Positions 1 through 8,795 of a stretch of 64,000 nt of DNA are shown piece by piece. The stretch is from positions 3,100,001 to 3,164,000 of the forward strand of contig NZ_CP126110.1 of the NCBI RefSeq assembly GCF_030123405.1. Reading direction: 5' to 3'. Numbering within the stretch: the first letter of the stretch is position 1; each line of letters starts with the position of its first letter. The position numbers and the translations under genes are program-made. The notes beneath the pieces were generated by a model. That model was given only the letters and a program-made list of their open reading frames with translations, had not been told where the DNA came from and did not search any database. This DNA comes from Neobacillus sp. WH10. GTDB lineage: Bacteria > Bacillota > Bacilli > Bacillales > Cytobacillaceae.

Positions 1-738
1 CATATTTCGTTTAATATACCCAGCTGCTGTTGATACTCGCCCCATGCCAGCTCCAATATTAAACGACTTGTCTCCCCAAAGTGCCGGTCCTGTGGTTGGA
101 CCTGTCCCGGAACCATCCGCACCGTGACAAGATGAACAAGATTGTTGATAAAGTTTTTCTCCATTTGCAAGGTCTGGATTTGGAACAGTTTGCAGCGAAT
201 TTTTTATTATCCATGGACGTTCTTTAATACCAATAGGTACATCCGTCGAGATAAAGTTCAAATAAGAAACCATTGCCCGCATCTCGTCGCTGTTTGCCTC
301 AAGAGGCTTTCCGTTCATACTTCTTTTGAAGCAGCCATTGATTCTGTCTTCAATAGTTAACACCTTTCCAGCTCGTGGATTGTATGTAGGATAAACAGCG
401 GTAACGCCTGTTAGAGGTGAAGTTGTATCGGTTCCTGCTGTACCGTGGCAGCTGGAACATGCTAAATTGTTACCTACATTGTTTGGTAGAGCCGTATTCG
501 TTTCATTCATTATCTTAAAGCCAAGTTTAATCGATTCTCCTAAAGGCCCTTCTGGAACCTTCTCCATGCTTGGGGGTTCATATGTTTTAATTGCATTTTG
601 TTCCTTAGATGCTGTTTGGTTTTCTTGTGGCTGCTTATCATTAGCAGCAGGCTTATCTGATGCACAACCAGTAAGTATTAATGCAGCGGCTAATAGCGAC
701 AGCCCATAACCTGTTCTTAATTTTGCAAGCTTTCCCAT
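1..738 (-). CDS. Diheme c-type cytochrome lipoprotein, thiosulfate dehydrogenase (TsdA)-like, 3' end cut by window
   Basis: The reading frame is open from the ATG at 738 to the window edge (246 codons seen). Residues 1-25 form a lipoprotein signal ending in LTGC, so the protein should be anchored outside the membrane. Two heme-binding CSSCH motifs lie near residues 94-98 and 201-205. Between them is an RINGCFKRSMNG stretch (Cys near 136); in TsdA enzymes a Cys in this position is an axial ligand of the catalytic heme. TsdA oxidises thiosulfate to tetrathionate or does the reverse. An AGGAGTGA ribosome site supports the start. The heme motifs are certain; the thiosulfate assignment is inference, and another diheme cytochrome is possible. 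Confidence 0.75.
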   Translation of the reverse strand, partial: MGKLAKLRTGYGLSLLAAALILTGCASDKPAANDKQPQENQTASKEQNAIKTYEPPSMEKVPEGPLGESIKLGFKIMNETNTALPNNVGNNLACSSCHGTAGTDTTSPLTGVTAVYPTYNPRAGKVLTIEDRINGCFKRSMNGKPLEANSDEMRAMVSYLNFISTDVPIGIKERPWIIKNSLQTVPNPDLANGEKLYQQSCSSCHGADGSGTGPTTGPALWGDKSFNIGAGMGRVSTAAGYIKRNM

Positions 739-851
739 TCTCTTCACTCCTAATAGAATAATAATGAATTCATTTAATTTAGATGCAATTTTCATGCCAG
801 ATATAAAACCTTCGGTCAGAATGAGTTTTAAATTTACTTCTATAATAAAAA

Positions 852-886
852 CAAGACAAAAAGTCATAGTATGACAATTTGTCTTG
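852..886. repeat. Imperfect inverted repeat in the divergent intergenic region
   Basis: Arms CAAGACAAA..GTCATA and TATGAC..TTTGTCTTG face each other around one base, with only a two-base mismatch per arm. It lies between the divergent cytochrome and SDR genes and has no T-run, so it looks more like an operator or mRNA hairpin than a terminator. The rest of 739-1055 is AT-rich and holds nothing else recognisable. Confidence 0.4.
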
Positions 887-1055
887 CTTTCGTTTTCCCA
901 ACTTAAATAATATTCAAGTGGTTGTATCGTGTAATTGGCTAGTAGAAATATTCCAAATCCACTCCCTTAAATTAAAAAGAAAAATAGTATTTTATATACA
1001 ATCTTTTAGTTAATAAGGTTTAATAAAAAAAAAGAGATTTTTATAGGGAGGAATT

Positions 1056-1892
1056 ATGATCAATAAATCAGCAATTGTTACGGGGGCATCTAGTGGTTTT
1101 GGTTTGTTATGTACGATTGAATTGGCCTTAAAAGGCTTTACAGTCATTGCGACAATGAGAGACGTGAAAAAAGCACAGCCATTACTCGAACTAGCTAAAG
1201 AAAAAAATTTAGGAGAGTTGATTCAAATCCACTCACTTGATGTAACTTCCACCGAATCTATTAATGACTTGAAAAATTTGCTCACAACCTTTCCCTCTAT
1301 AGATGTGTTAGTGAACAATGCGGGGATTGCACTTGGTGGTTTTAGTGAAGAGCTTTCCATAGAAGAATATCGAAGGCAATTTGAAACAAACTTTTTCGGA
1401 GTGATTGCAGTAACCCAAGCTGTACTTCCATATATGAGGTCTAAAGGGCACGGCAGAATAATCAACATGAGCAGCATTAGCGGCAGAATGGGATTCCCTG
1501 GATTATCTGCTTATGTTTCCTCCAAGTATGCACTTGAGGGCTATAGCGAAAGCTTGAGGCTTGAGCTTAAACCATTTGGCATTGATGTATCCTTAATTGA
1601 GCCTGGTTCGTATCAAACTAATATTTGGACAAGTGTTGACGAAATGGAAATTAACTCTAATTCCCCCTACTTATCCTATATGGAGAGTATGCTAAAAGAA
1701 ATTAATAGTGGAAAAGAAGAACATGGCAATCCCATAGAAGTTGCGAAACTAGTAGCTCAAATTGCCTCCCAACAGAAATCTCCAGACCTTAGATACCCAA
1801 TCGGCAAAAGTGTAAAGAAAAATTTGTTTCTAAAAAGTCTCCTGCCCTGGGGATTCATTGAAGCAGCGATTTTGAAAAGGATTAGGCACTGA
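1056..1892 (+). CDS. Short-chain dehydrogenase/reductase (SDR)
   Basis: This is a 278-residue classical SDR, cytoplasmic. The N-terminus carries the Rossmann motif TGASSGFG (residues 9-16), followed by the NNAG motif and the catalytic Ser (MSSISG) and YVSSK (Y-x3-K). The PG motif (IEPGSY) after the active site is also present. An AGGGAGGA site sits 6 bases before the ATG. The gene is single, divergent from the cytochrome gene and followed directly by the 52-bp repeat array. The family is clear; the substrate (a ketone, alcohol or lipid) cannot be told from sequence. Confidence 0.9.
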   Translation: MINKSAIVTGASSGFGLLCTIELALKGFTVIATMRDVKKAQPLLELAKEKNLGELIQIHSLDVTSTESINDLKNLLTTFPSIDVLVNNAGIALGGFSEELSIEEYRRQFETNFFGVIAVTQAVLPYMRSKGHGRIINMSSISGRMGFPGLSAYVSSKYALEGYSESLRLELKPFGIDVSLIEPGSYQTNIWTSVDEMEINSNSPYLSYMESMLKEINSGKEEHGNPIEVAKLVAQIASQQKSPDLRYPIGKSVKKNLFLKSLLPWGFIEAAILKRIRH

Positions 1893-1898
1893 GCTTTT

Positions 1899-2095
1899 TT
1901 TTCGGACTAGCAAAGGGAATTTCCTCCTTGTCCTGTCCGAATATGCCTCGCATTCGGACTAGCAAAGGTGAATTCCTGGTTGTCTTGTCCGAATGAGCTT
2001 TGCATTCGGACTAGCAAAGGAGATTTCCTCCTTGTCTTTTCCGAATAAGCCTCGCATTCGGACTATCAAAGGGAATATTCACCTTCAATTTTTCA
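1899..2095. repeat. Array of four 52-bp palindromic tandem repeats (orientation A)
   Basis: TTCGGACTA recurs at 1901, 1953, 2005 and 2057, an exact 52-bp period. Successive units are joined by a hairpin GTCCGAAT-(9)-ATTCGGAC. The array begins 8 bases after the SDR stop and sits between convergent genes. The unit matches the reverse complement of the unit in the array at 32.7-33.2 kb. Confidence 0.9.
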
Positions 2096-2190
2096 CGAAC
2101 ACCCTATTTCCAACAGGAATTTCACCTTCTTACGATGAATAAGTTAATTATGGATTGCTTACCTGTCGTAATAGGTGAAAGGAGATATCT

Positions 2191-2250
2191 ATGAATAAAT
2201 GCAGTGCATTGAAACAAGATTCCTATTACTCAATCAAATCAACTATGTAA
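2191..2250 (+). other. Possible 19-codon micro-ORF with a strong ribosome site
   Basis: An ATG at 2191 follows AAAGGAG at ideal spacing and opens a 19-codon frame ending at TAA 2248-2250. It runs antisense over the last 25 bases of the NUDIX gene. The peptide resembles nothing I recognise. It could be a leader peptide, the surviving 5' end of a lost gene, or chance. Confidence 0.2.
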
Positions 2251-2945
2251 TCCCTTAATCTAAACTCGGGCATCGTTAACGGAGCACCGTTTAGATGGTT
2301 AATAATGGTCTTCAAAGTATGAATCGTTGGCGGAGCCAATAAAATTTCCCCTTTTTGATATGCAGTTAGTGCATCGGCTGGAGATATCCATTTGGTATCA
2401 CTAATTTCATTAAAATCAGGTTTGGGAGCTTGCCCTTTTGGAAGCTGAGTTAGAAAAAAACGTGTATCAAATCTTATGCGGCTTCTCCTCGGTGTAATGA
2501 TTTGACCTATATAGGCCAAGCTATCAAGATCAAACTGAAGTCCTTCTTTTTTTAGCAGTTGTAAAAATGATAGATCCCCATTTATTAGAAGACGGCGGTA
2601 TTCCATTTCTTTTTCTTCCTCCAGCTGAACAGAAAAACCGTCTTCTTTCTTACAAACTAAAACCCCCACCTCTTCAAATAATTCTCTTGCAGCAGCTACA
2701 TAATATGCTAGTTCAAATGTTTCATTAACTATACCTTTTAAAATCCTCTTACAGTCTTGTACATCATCAGACTGGTCTACAGCACCCCCAGGGAAAACAT
2801 AAAATCCACCCATAAATTTCATCGTTTCAGGTCGTTTTGTCAAATAGACCCTTGATAAGTGATCCATTAAAACTACAGTTGATGCCGGTCTAGGTATCAC
2901 ACTCAATTTTTTAGCCACCTTTTGAAAAATAATTAGTATTTTCAT
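2226..2945 (-). CDS. NUDIX hydrolase
   Basis: The product is a 239-residue NUDIX protein. An FMGGFYVFPGGAVD stretch (residues about 44-57) precedes the metal-binding helix AARELFEEVGVLV, the R-E-x-x-E-E-x-G core of the Nudix box. An insertion between the two halves makes it resemble the NUDT7/NUDT19 branch, whose members often cleave CoA or acyl-CoA diphosphates; that substrate is inference. No strong ribosome site precedes the ATG at 2945, so a later start is possible. It is convergent with the SDR and separated from it by the repeat array. Confidence 0.85.
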   Translation of the reverse strand: MKILIIFQKVAKKLSVIPRPASTVVLMDHLSRVYLTKRPETMKFMGGFYVFPGGAVDQSDDVQDCKRILKGIVNETFELAYYVAAARELFEEVGVLVCKKEDGFSVQLEEEKEMEYRRLLINGDLSFLQLLKKEGLQFDLDSLAYIGQIITPRRSRIRFDTRFFLTQLPKGQAPKPDFNEISDTKWISPADALTAYQKGEILLAPPTIHTLKTIINHLNGAPLTMPEFRLRDYIVDLIE

Positions 2946-3143
2946 TAATATTCAACTTTTCACTCGCATTTACCTTCTCTTACAAACGCCTTTTTAACTC
3001 TTCCAACTGATTTCAGCCATAGCGAGGAAAAATTAACCATTATTTACAAAAATGTTGTATGATGATAAGGTACCATCAAAAAGAAGGATTCTATTTATAG
3101 AAATCAGAATCTTTTTATTATTAAAATAATACAGGAGGCCTTT

Positions 3144-4532
3144 ATGCTAAGTAAATCTTTAATTGAGGACGTATTGACAGCCGCTTTATCAACGGGTGGG
3201 GACTTTTCGGAGATTTTCGTTGAGGATCGTTTTACCAATAATTTCACCCTCCAAAGCGGAAAAATTGAAACTTGTCTTTCCGGACGTGATTTTGGTATCG
3301 GCATCCGAGTGTTTAAAGGATTGCAAAGCGTCTATGCCTATACAACTGATCACAGCAAGGAAGGGCTTCTGAAAGCAGCTAAAAACGCAGCACAAGCTAT
3401 AAACGGAAATACCATTATTCAGCTAACCCCTTTTGCGAGAGAATCCTTTGAAACCATTCATCCTATTCAACTCATGCCTAATGAAGTAAATAAATCCTGT
3501 AAAGCAGCTATTATGAAAAATGCTTATGAAACTGCAAAAAACTATCATTCTAGTATTTCTCAGGTTACTGTCCGTTATATGGATGAAGAACAAAATGTGC
3601 TGATTGCTAATTCAGAAGGAAAATTTATTGAAGACAAACGTGTTCGATCAAGGCTGGCGATTCAGGCAGTGGCAGTCCGTGATAACCAAATGGAAACAGG
3701 TTTCTATGGACCCGGTGCCCATCAAGGCTTTGAGTTTTTCGAAAATCTAAATTTGGATCATTATGCTAATGAAGCAGCACGGATCGCCGTAACGATGCTA
3801 GATGCCAGCCCATGTCCAAGCGGAAAATTCCCTGTCATTATCGATAATGAATTCGGCGGAGTTATTTTTCATGAAGCTTGTGGACATGGATTAGAAGCTA
3901 CCGCTGTTGCGAAAGACAGCTCTGTGTTTGCAAATCGCCTTGGTGAAAAGGTCGCTCCCGAAATCGTTACATATATCGATGATGGAACAATTCAAAATGA
4001 ATGGGGTTCCATCAATATTGATGATGAAGGCGAAAAGGCACGGAAAAATGTTCTTATCGAAAATGGTATTCTAAAAGGCTATCTCATTGATAAATTTAAT
4101 ACACGAAGAATGGGCATGGAATCAACCGGGTCAGGAAGGAGACAATCCTTCCGTTTTGCGCCAACTTCCAGGATGACTAATACGTATATTGCCCCTGGAA
4201 AATCAACACCTGAAGAAATTATCGCAAATACCGAACATGGGATTTATACAAAATATATGGGCGGAGGCCAAGTCAATCCTGCAACTGGTGATTATAACTT
4301 TGCCGTTATGGAAGCATATGAAGTAAATAATGGAAAGGTCGGAAAACCATTGAAAGGCGCTACTCTAATCGGCAATGGTCCAAAAACCTTACAGCTTGTC
4401 GATATGGTAGGGGATAATTTGGGGCATGGTGCTGGAATGTGTGGTGCACAAAGTGGCAGTATCCCGGTAAATGTAGGTCAACCAATGATCCGTGTCAGCG
4501 AAATTACGGTCGGTGGTACGAAGGGAGAATAA
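3144..4532 (+). CDS. tldD: TldD-type zinc metalloprotease subunit
   Basis: TldD (462 residues) is the catalytic half of the TldD/TldE protease, a cytoplasmic complex that in E. coli matures microcin B17 and removes CcdA, by degrading unfolded peptide threaded into its cavity. The zinc motif HEACGH (His243, Glu244, His248) is intact and sits in the usual context FGGVIFHEACGHGLEA. C-terminal glycine-rich stretches (GGGQVNPATGDY, GAGMCGAQSG) also fit the family. AGGAGG lies 9 bases before the ATG. The tldE-like gene starts 4 bases after the stop, so the two are co-translated. The natural substrate in Bacillus is unknown. Confidence 0.93.
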   Translation: MLSKSLIEDVLTAALSTGGDFSEIFVEDRFTNNFTLQSGKIETCLSGRDFGIGIRVFKGLQSVYAYTTDHSKEGLLKAAKNAAQAINGNTIIQLTPFARESFETIHPIQLMPNEVNKSCKAAIMKNAYETAKNYHSSISQVTVRYMDEEQNVLIANSEGKFIEDKRVRSRLAIQAVAVRDNQMETGFYGPGAHQGFEFFENLNLDHYANEAARIAVTMLDASPCPSGKFPVIIDNEFGGVIFHEACGHGLEATAVAKDSSVFANRLGEKVAPEIVTYIDDGTIQNEWGSINIDDEGEKARKNVLIENGILKGYLIDKFNTRRMGMESTGSGRRQSFRFAPTSRMTNTYIAPGKSTPEEIIANTEHGIYTKYMGGGQVNPATGDYNFAVMEAYEVNNGKVGKPLKGATLIGNGPKTLQLVDMVGDNLGHGAGMCGAQSGSIPVNVGQPMIRVSEITVGGTKGE

Positions 4533-4535
4533 TCT

Positions 4536-5879
4536 ATGACAATACAAGAATTTCAATTGAAACTATTTAGTGCTGCTGAAAACTCCGGTTTTACAGATGT
4601 AGAAATGTATTATGAAAAGAAAGAAGTATTTAGCTGCCAAGTATACAAAGGCGAAATTGATCAGTATGAAATTGCTGAAGACGGAGGCGTTTCCTTCCGC
4701 GGGATCATAAACGGTAAAATGGGCTATGCCTATTCCGAAAAAATCGATGATGCCTCCATCCCCTTCTTGTTAGATAACGCGAAAGAAAATACACAGATCA
4801 TGAATGATGATAATATTGAAGAAATTTTTGCTGGCAGCAGTCACTATGAGCAATGTAACTTTTTTTCTACATCCCTTAATGACGTAACTATTCCCGAAAA
4901 AATACAATTTATTAAAGATGTAGAACGTGAGTTACTGGCACAGGATCCTAGAATTGTTGCTACGGACTATTGCATGATACGGACTGAATCGGTCTCTAGA
5001 ACCCTTGCAAATAATAAAGGATTGTCCTTAACTGATCAAATGAATTTTTTGTATGTCATCGTTGAAGGCATCGTAAAAGACGGAGAGGAAACGAAAACAT
5101 CATTTGAATTCAAAGTGACAAAAGACTTCCAGCGCTTAAATGCCAAGGAAATTGCCAAAAAAGCTGCAGATGAAGCACTCTCACAATTAGGATCGAGAAC
5201 TATTGAGAGCAAAGAATATCCGATTATTTTAAGAAATGATGCAGCAGCAAATCTTTTGGCTACGTACTCGACTAATTTTTCCGCAGAAAACACGCAAGCA
5301 GGTATTTCGTACCTAAAGGATAAGCTTGGAAAGCAAATTGCCGTCCAAAAGATTACCATTGTCGATGACCCGTTCATAGAGGATGGCCTTGCCAGCAGAA
5401 CCTTTGACAGTGAGGGTGTTGCAACAAAGAAACTTACATTAGTCGAATCGGGTGTTCTGAAATCCCTGCTTCACAATCAAAAAACAGCAAAAAAAGAGCA
5501 AACGGAAACCACAGGACACGCGTATAAAGATTCATATAAAAGTGTTGTCAAGGTAGGCCCATCGAATCTTTATCTCGAGCCCTCCACGACTCCATTTGAA
5601 GCAGTGCTTTCTTCTATGGACGAAGGTATTTTGATTACTAAACTACAAGGCTTGCATTCAGGAGCTAACACAGTTTCTGGTGACTTTTCACTTGCAGCAA
5701 ATGGATTTTATGTAAAGGACGGAAAGGTCCAATACCCGGTTAACCAAATGACCATCGCGGGTAATTTTTATCAATTACTGCAAAATGTCGAAGAAATTGG
5801 AGCGGATTTAATATTCCCGCTTTCGCCTGTTGGTTCTCCATCAGTTTTAGTTAAATCTTTGGCGGTTACGGTTGAGTAA
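4536..5879 (+). CDS. tldE: TldE/PmbA-type partner subunit of TldD
   Basis: This is a 447-residue PmbA/TldE homologue, the non-catalytic partner that forms a heterodimer with TldD. It lacks an HExxxH zinc motif, as expected, but shares the fold and ends with a family-like TIAGNF...GADLIFPLSPVGSPSVLVKSLAVTVE region (seen as TIAGNFYQLLQ and IFPLSPVGSPSV). It follows tldD by 4 bases and a terminator hairpin follows its stop. No peptide-precursor or toxin gene lies beside the pair, so no ribosomal peptide substrate is suggested here. Confidence 0.92.
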   Translation: MTIQEFQLKLFSAAENSGFTDVEMYYEKKEVFSCQVYKGEIDQYEIAEDGGVSFRGIINGKMGYAYSEKIDDASIPFLLDNAKENTQIMNDDNIEEIFAGSSHYEQCNFFSTSLNDVTIPEKIQFIKDVERELLAQDPRIVATDYCMIRTESVSRTLANNKGLSLTDQMNFLYVIVEGIVKDGEETKTSFEFKVTKDFQRLNAKEIAKKAADEALSQLGSRTIESKEYPIILRNDAAANLLATYSTNFSAENTQAGISYLKDKLGKQIAVQKITIVDDPFIEDGLASRTFDSEGVATKKLTLVESGVLKSLLHNQKTAKKEQTETTGHAYKDSYKSVVKVGPSNLYLEPSTTPFEAVLSSMDEGILITKLQGLHSGANTVSGDFSLAANGFYVKDGKVQYPVNQMTIAGNFYQLLQNVEEIGADLIFPLSPVGSPSVLVKSLAVTVE

Positions 5880-5893
5880 TCGTGTTTTTTGGT

Positions 5894-5914
5894 GGGTGTC
5901 CCGTGTGGGCACCC
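5894..5914 (+). terminator. Terminator of tldD-tldE
   Basis: GGGTGTCCC and GGGCACCC pair around GTGT, 15 bases after the tldE stop, and a T-rich stretch follows. The same stem core recurs after the SASP gene at 18841. Confidence 0.75.
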
Positions 5915-5982
5915 GCTTTATTTGTGAAATCAAATTTTCTACCTAAAAAAAGCGGTTAGCACTTTTCGGAAAGCAAAATTCT

Positions 5983-6070
5983 CCATTTTATCAGCGGATT
6001 TTTGGTATGTATCAGCAAAATCACCTATTTATCAGCGAAAAACGAGATTTATCAGCGAATCGAGATATTT
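5983..6070. repeat. Short tandem repeats of about 20 bp with TATCAGC core
   Basis: ATCAGC recurs at 5990, 6011, 6031 and 6051 (periods 21, 20, 20), mostly as TTTATCAGCGAAAA-like units. It fills the gap between tldE (+) and the DHODH-like gene (-). The remaining part of 5915-6276 holds nothing else that I recognise. Confidence 0.7.
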
Positions 6071-6276
6071 AAACGATCATCGCAATTAAAAAATTGAAAA
6101 TTGGAGTCAGTCTTTTATTCGCGCTCTATCCGCGATAAATCTTAAATCAGGTTTAGGCATTTTCTTTTATAAATGATGACGAAAGAGAATTCCTAACGCG
6201 CTTAAACTAATGATGGTAACTTTTTTTATACTTATATCAACTCTATTTCCTTTCATATATTTTATTTTCCCTATTT

Positions 6277-8136
6277 CTATTTTCTTTTGGTTTCGAAAAA
6301 GAAACTTCGCGAAAGGATTAATCCCGTCACATACAGAAATAAAGCAAAATAGGCCGGCAGGATATGGATAAACGTTGTATATCCAATGATAAAATGAGTC
6401 ACAATGCCAGAAACGAACGCCGGTATTCCCCCGATTAGTAACGTTTTCCAAATCCATTTTTCCCCTTGATGAAATCCCCATAGTGAAATCATGAGCACAA
6501 GCAATCCAACACTAATTAAAGCACTGCCAAACCCAGCTCGGTCATGCGCAATCAGAGAAATAAGCCGTCCATTAACATCATTTAATTGATCTGGTGTCAT
6601 ACAAATAAAATCGATGTCAGTCGGCACAAATACATTGGTTGCGCCAATAAAAGAAATCACCAAGCCGCCAATGATAAATGAGAAACCGAGAACGACAAAA
6701 CAGAGTTGTCCCCATAAACTTTTTTTCCATGTTGGATGATTGGTTCGATTTTTCGATATCGGAGATCGATTTGAATAATTTGTTTTTCGCCGCCCGATCA
6801 TAAAAAATGGCAAAAGGACGATCCAAAAAATAGCATGAAGCCAATCAAAATAACCATAAGCAATAAACAGCAAAATACCTAAAAAACCAACAGTTCCTCC
6901 TAGATGAATGGCCTTACGAGCCCAATGATATCCAAACATTACCGCGTGGCGTGCTAGTTGCATATATAAAACTCCACCTGAAATCATCGTTCCGGCCAGT
7001 GTCATCCGATCATGAGCCATGAAATAAAAGATCGTTGGATTGATGACGATTAGTTCTTCGCGAGTTAACCCTAAAAAAGCTTCATCATAAGGAAGAATTA
7101 CGAAAGACAGGCTAAAGAATAAAGCAATCAATCCGCCAAGAGTAATTAGGAGACCAAATAGCCAATACCATATCCAGCCAGATCTCTTTTCTTGATGGAT
7201 ACATAATTGATCCTCGATCGCTTCATTAATTCTTTTCGGCAGACCTGGCCCTGAAAGGACGTAGCCATTCGTAAGCAAGATAAGCTCAACACCCTCTGAA
7301 ATGAGTGTGAGCGCATCTTCTGGCTCCAATACTCCCCCTGAAATCATTAATGGTACATGGTCAAATCCATTTGATTTAAGACATTTTACTGTTTGAATCA
7401 ATTCGGTTGTTTGCTTAACTGGAAAGGTCTGTTCTTTTTCAACACTTTCAGTTCTTTCCTCTAAAAAAATCCCATCAATACAACCAGACTCTTTTAGTTT
7501 TTGAATGAGAGGCATGTCATGGTAAACACTACATTGTTGAATAGAAAGGAAAATCGGCTTACTTTTCATTACGCGCTTCATTGCATAAAACTGTTCACTC
7601 TCGTACATTTTTTCTATGATAAAGGCTGCTCCATAAGGAGAAAATGACGGTAATATGCTGACTGTTTCCTCAAAGGACAGCTCTTGACCTAAACGAATAA
7701 ATATCGGTTTATTAAGATGCCTTAATGCTTGCAGCCTCTGTAAAGCCTGCTCAATTCCCATCGATTCTAATGGATTGGGAAAGATAATTTCGTCTTTATT
7801 TTTTGAAAATCGGGCAGGATTTTCAGAATGATTCGGAGTTCTAGTTATGGGACCTATTTCAATAAACCCAAAACCTAAGTGAGAAAACGCCTTTGTCCCC
7901 GATAAGAACGGATCTATTTTCCCACTTAATCCAATAGGATTGGAGAATGTGAGACCAAATAAATTCTTTTTAAGTGCTGGCGATGGAGACATATGACCCA
8001 AAAACTCAATGAATGCAGTTCCACCCGGCAGAGATGAAACTATGTTCATCCCCCGATGAATAAACTCTCTTCCCAGTGCATTTGGCAGCCGTGATACCAA
8101 AGGTTTAAAAATTGTATGGTATGACCAATCAGGCAT
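6277..8136 (-). CDS. Dihydroorotate dehydrogenase-like domain fused to a duplicated membrane module
   Basis: The start chosen is the ATG at 8136 (619 residues), because GGAG lies 8 bases upstream; an ATG at 8259 has no ribosome site. Residues 20-310 follow the class 2 DHODH barrel: NPIGLSGKID (66-75), GFGFIEIGPITR, and the flavin-binding MISGGVLEPEDAL...LTNGYVLSGPG. The usual catalytic loop N-x-S-S-P-N-T is not visible, and KPIFLSI replaces the Lys strand. Residues 320-610 are membrane segments arranged as two similar modules, each with P-x-D, N-x(8)-AHDR and a GY-x(3-4)-H motif (AHDR at about 374 and 530). It is probably a flavin- or quinone-linked membrane protein rather than a pyrimidine enzyme. 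There are no pyr neighbours. Confidence 0.8.
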   Translation of the reverse strand: MPDWSYHTIFKPLVSRLPNALGREFIHRGMNIVSSLPGGTAFIEFLGHMSPSPALKKNLFGLTFSNPIGLSGKIDPFLSGTKAFSHLGFGFIEIGPITRTPNHSENPARFSKNKDEIIFPNPLESMGIEQALQRLQALRHLNKPIFIRLGQELSFEETVSILPSFSPYGAAFIIEKMYESEQFYAMKRVMKSKPIFLSIQQCSVYHDMPLIQKLKESGCIDGIFLEERTESVEKEQTFPVKQTTELIQTVKCLKSNGFDHVPLMISGGVLEPEDALTLISEGVELILLTNGYVLSGPGLPKRINEAIEDQLCIHQEKRSGWIWYWLFGLLITLGGLIALFFSLSFVILPYDEAFLGLTREELIVINPTIFYFMAHDRMTLAGTMISGGVLYMQLARHAVMFGYHWARKAIHLGGTVGFLGILLFIAYGYFDWLHAIFWIVLLPFFMIGRRKTNYSNRSPISKNRTNHPTWKKSLWGQLCFVVLGFSFIIGGLVISFIGATNVFVPTDIDFICMTPDQLNDVNGRLISLIAHDRAGFGSALISVGLLVLMISLWGFHQGEKWIWKTLLIGGIPAFVSGIVTHFIIGYTTFIHILPAYFALFLYVTGLILSRSFFFETKRK

Positions 8137-8367
8137 ATAATCAACTCCGGTAATCAGATACAAACAATCTTTATTTCTATTATAACTAGAATGAGTTTTC
8201 AGTATAAAGACAAATTCTTGAATTTTCCGCCTACTCCACTTCATAAAGTCACATCTCATTCTGTGACGAATGATTACCCATTTAATGATAACAAAAAATT
8301 GAAGTGTTATAAGTTTGGATCAGTTAATTTTTTTAGCCTCCTCACTAACAAAAAAAACTTGTAAAAA

Positions 8368-8386
8368 CACGCAAATTATTTGCGTG
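8368..8386. terminator. Terminator-like hairpin upstream of the dapA promoter
   Basis: CACGCAAAT and ATTTGCGTG pair around one base, with A-rich sequence on the left and ACTTTTTTG on the right. No gene in either direction clearly ends here; it may insulate dapA or stop antisense transcripts. Confidence 0.45.
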
Positions 8387-8424
8387 AACTTTTTTGCGGA
8401 AAATTTTAATATATCTAATTTCAC

Positions 8425-8453
8425 TTGTATAAAAATGAATTATCTGTTATATT
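8425..8453 (+). promoter_or_regulatory. Sigma-A promoter of dapA
   Basis: TTGTAT and TATATT are separated by 17 bases, placing the start of transcription near 8460, just before the riboswitch. Confidence 0.7.
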
Positions 8454-8484
8454 AGCAATCAATTAAATACTTTCTTACTTCAAT

Positions 8485-8736
8485 ACCTTTTGAAGTGAGG
8501 ATAGAGGCGCAAAGACCATTAGTACACAATTTGAGGATAATGAGATCCGGTGATGATTGTGGAAAGGGGAATTTGCCGAAGCTTCATAGAATCTCATTGT
8601 CTTGAAGCTGGTTCTGCTGTTGAACAAGCACGGAACTGTCATATAGGGAACTATATGGAGGGCTATCTCACGCATAGGAACTGGTTTTTATAATGTTTCT
8701 ACCGCAACAGCGAGCCCTCGTTGTTGCTTTTTTGCG
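8485..8736 (+). promoter_or_regulatory. Lysine riboswitch (L box) with terminator
   Basis: Conserved L-box blocks appear in order: GAGGATAGAGGCGCAAAGACC near 8497, GGAAAGGGGAATTTGCCGAAGC near 8560 and GGAGGGCTATCTCACG near 8657 (quoted in part). A strong intrinsic terminator follows at 8704-8733 (GCAACAGCGAG / CTCGTTGTTGC, then six T). Lysine binding should favour the terminator and switch off dapA, matching feedback control of the aspartate pathway. Confidence 0.93.
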
Positions 8737-8795
8737 TCAATTTATAATGGTCGCAGCCCCCTCTAATTAGAAAAATGATATAAAGGGTGAGTATA

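Noticed and set aside
3144..5879. TldD/TldE as part of a ribosomal peptide (microcin-like) cluster
   Set aside because: No precursor peptide, cyclodehydratase or exporter gene lies within several kilobases; neighbours are unrelated.
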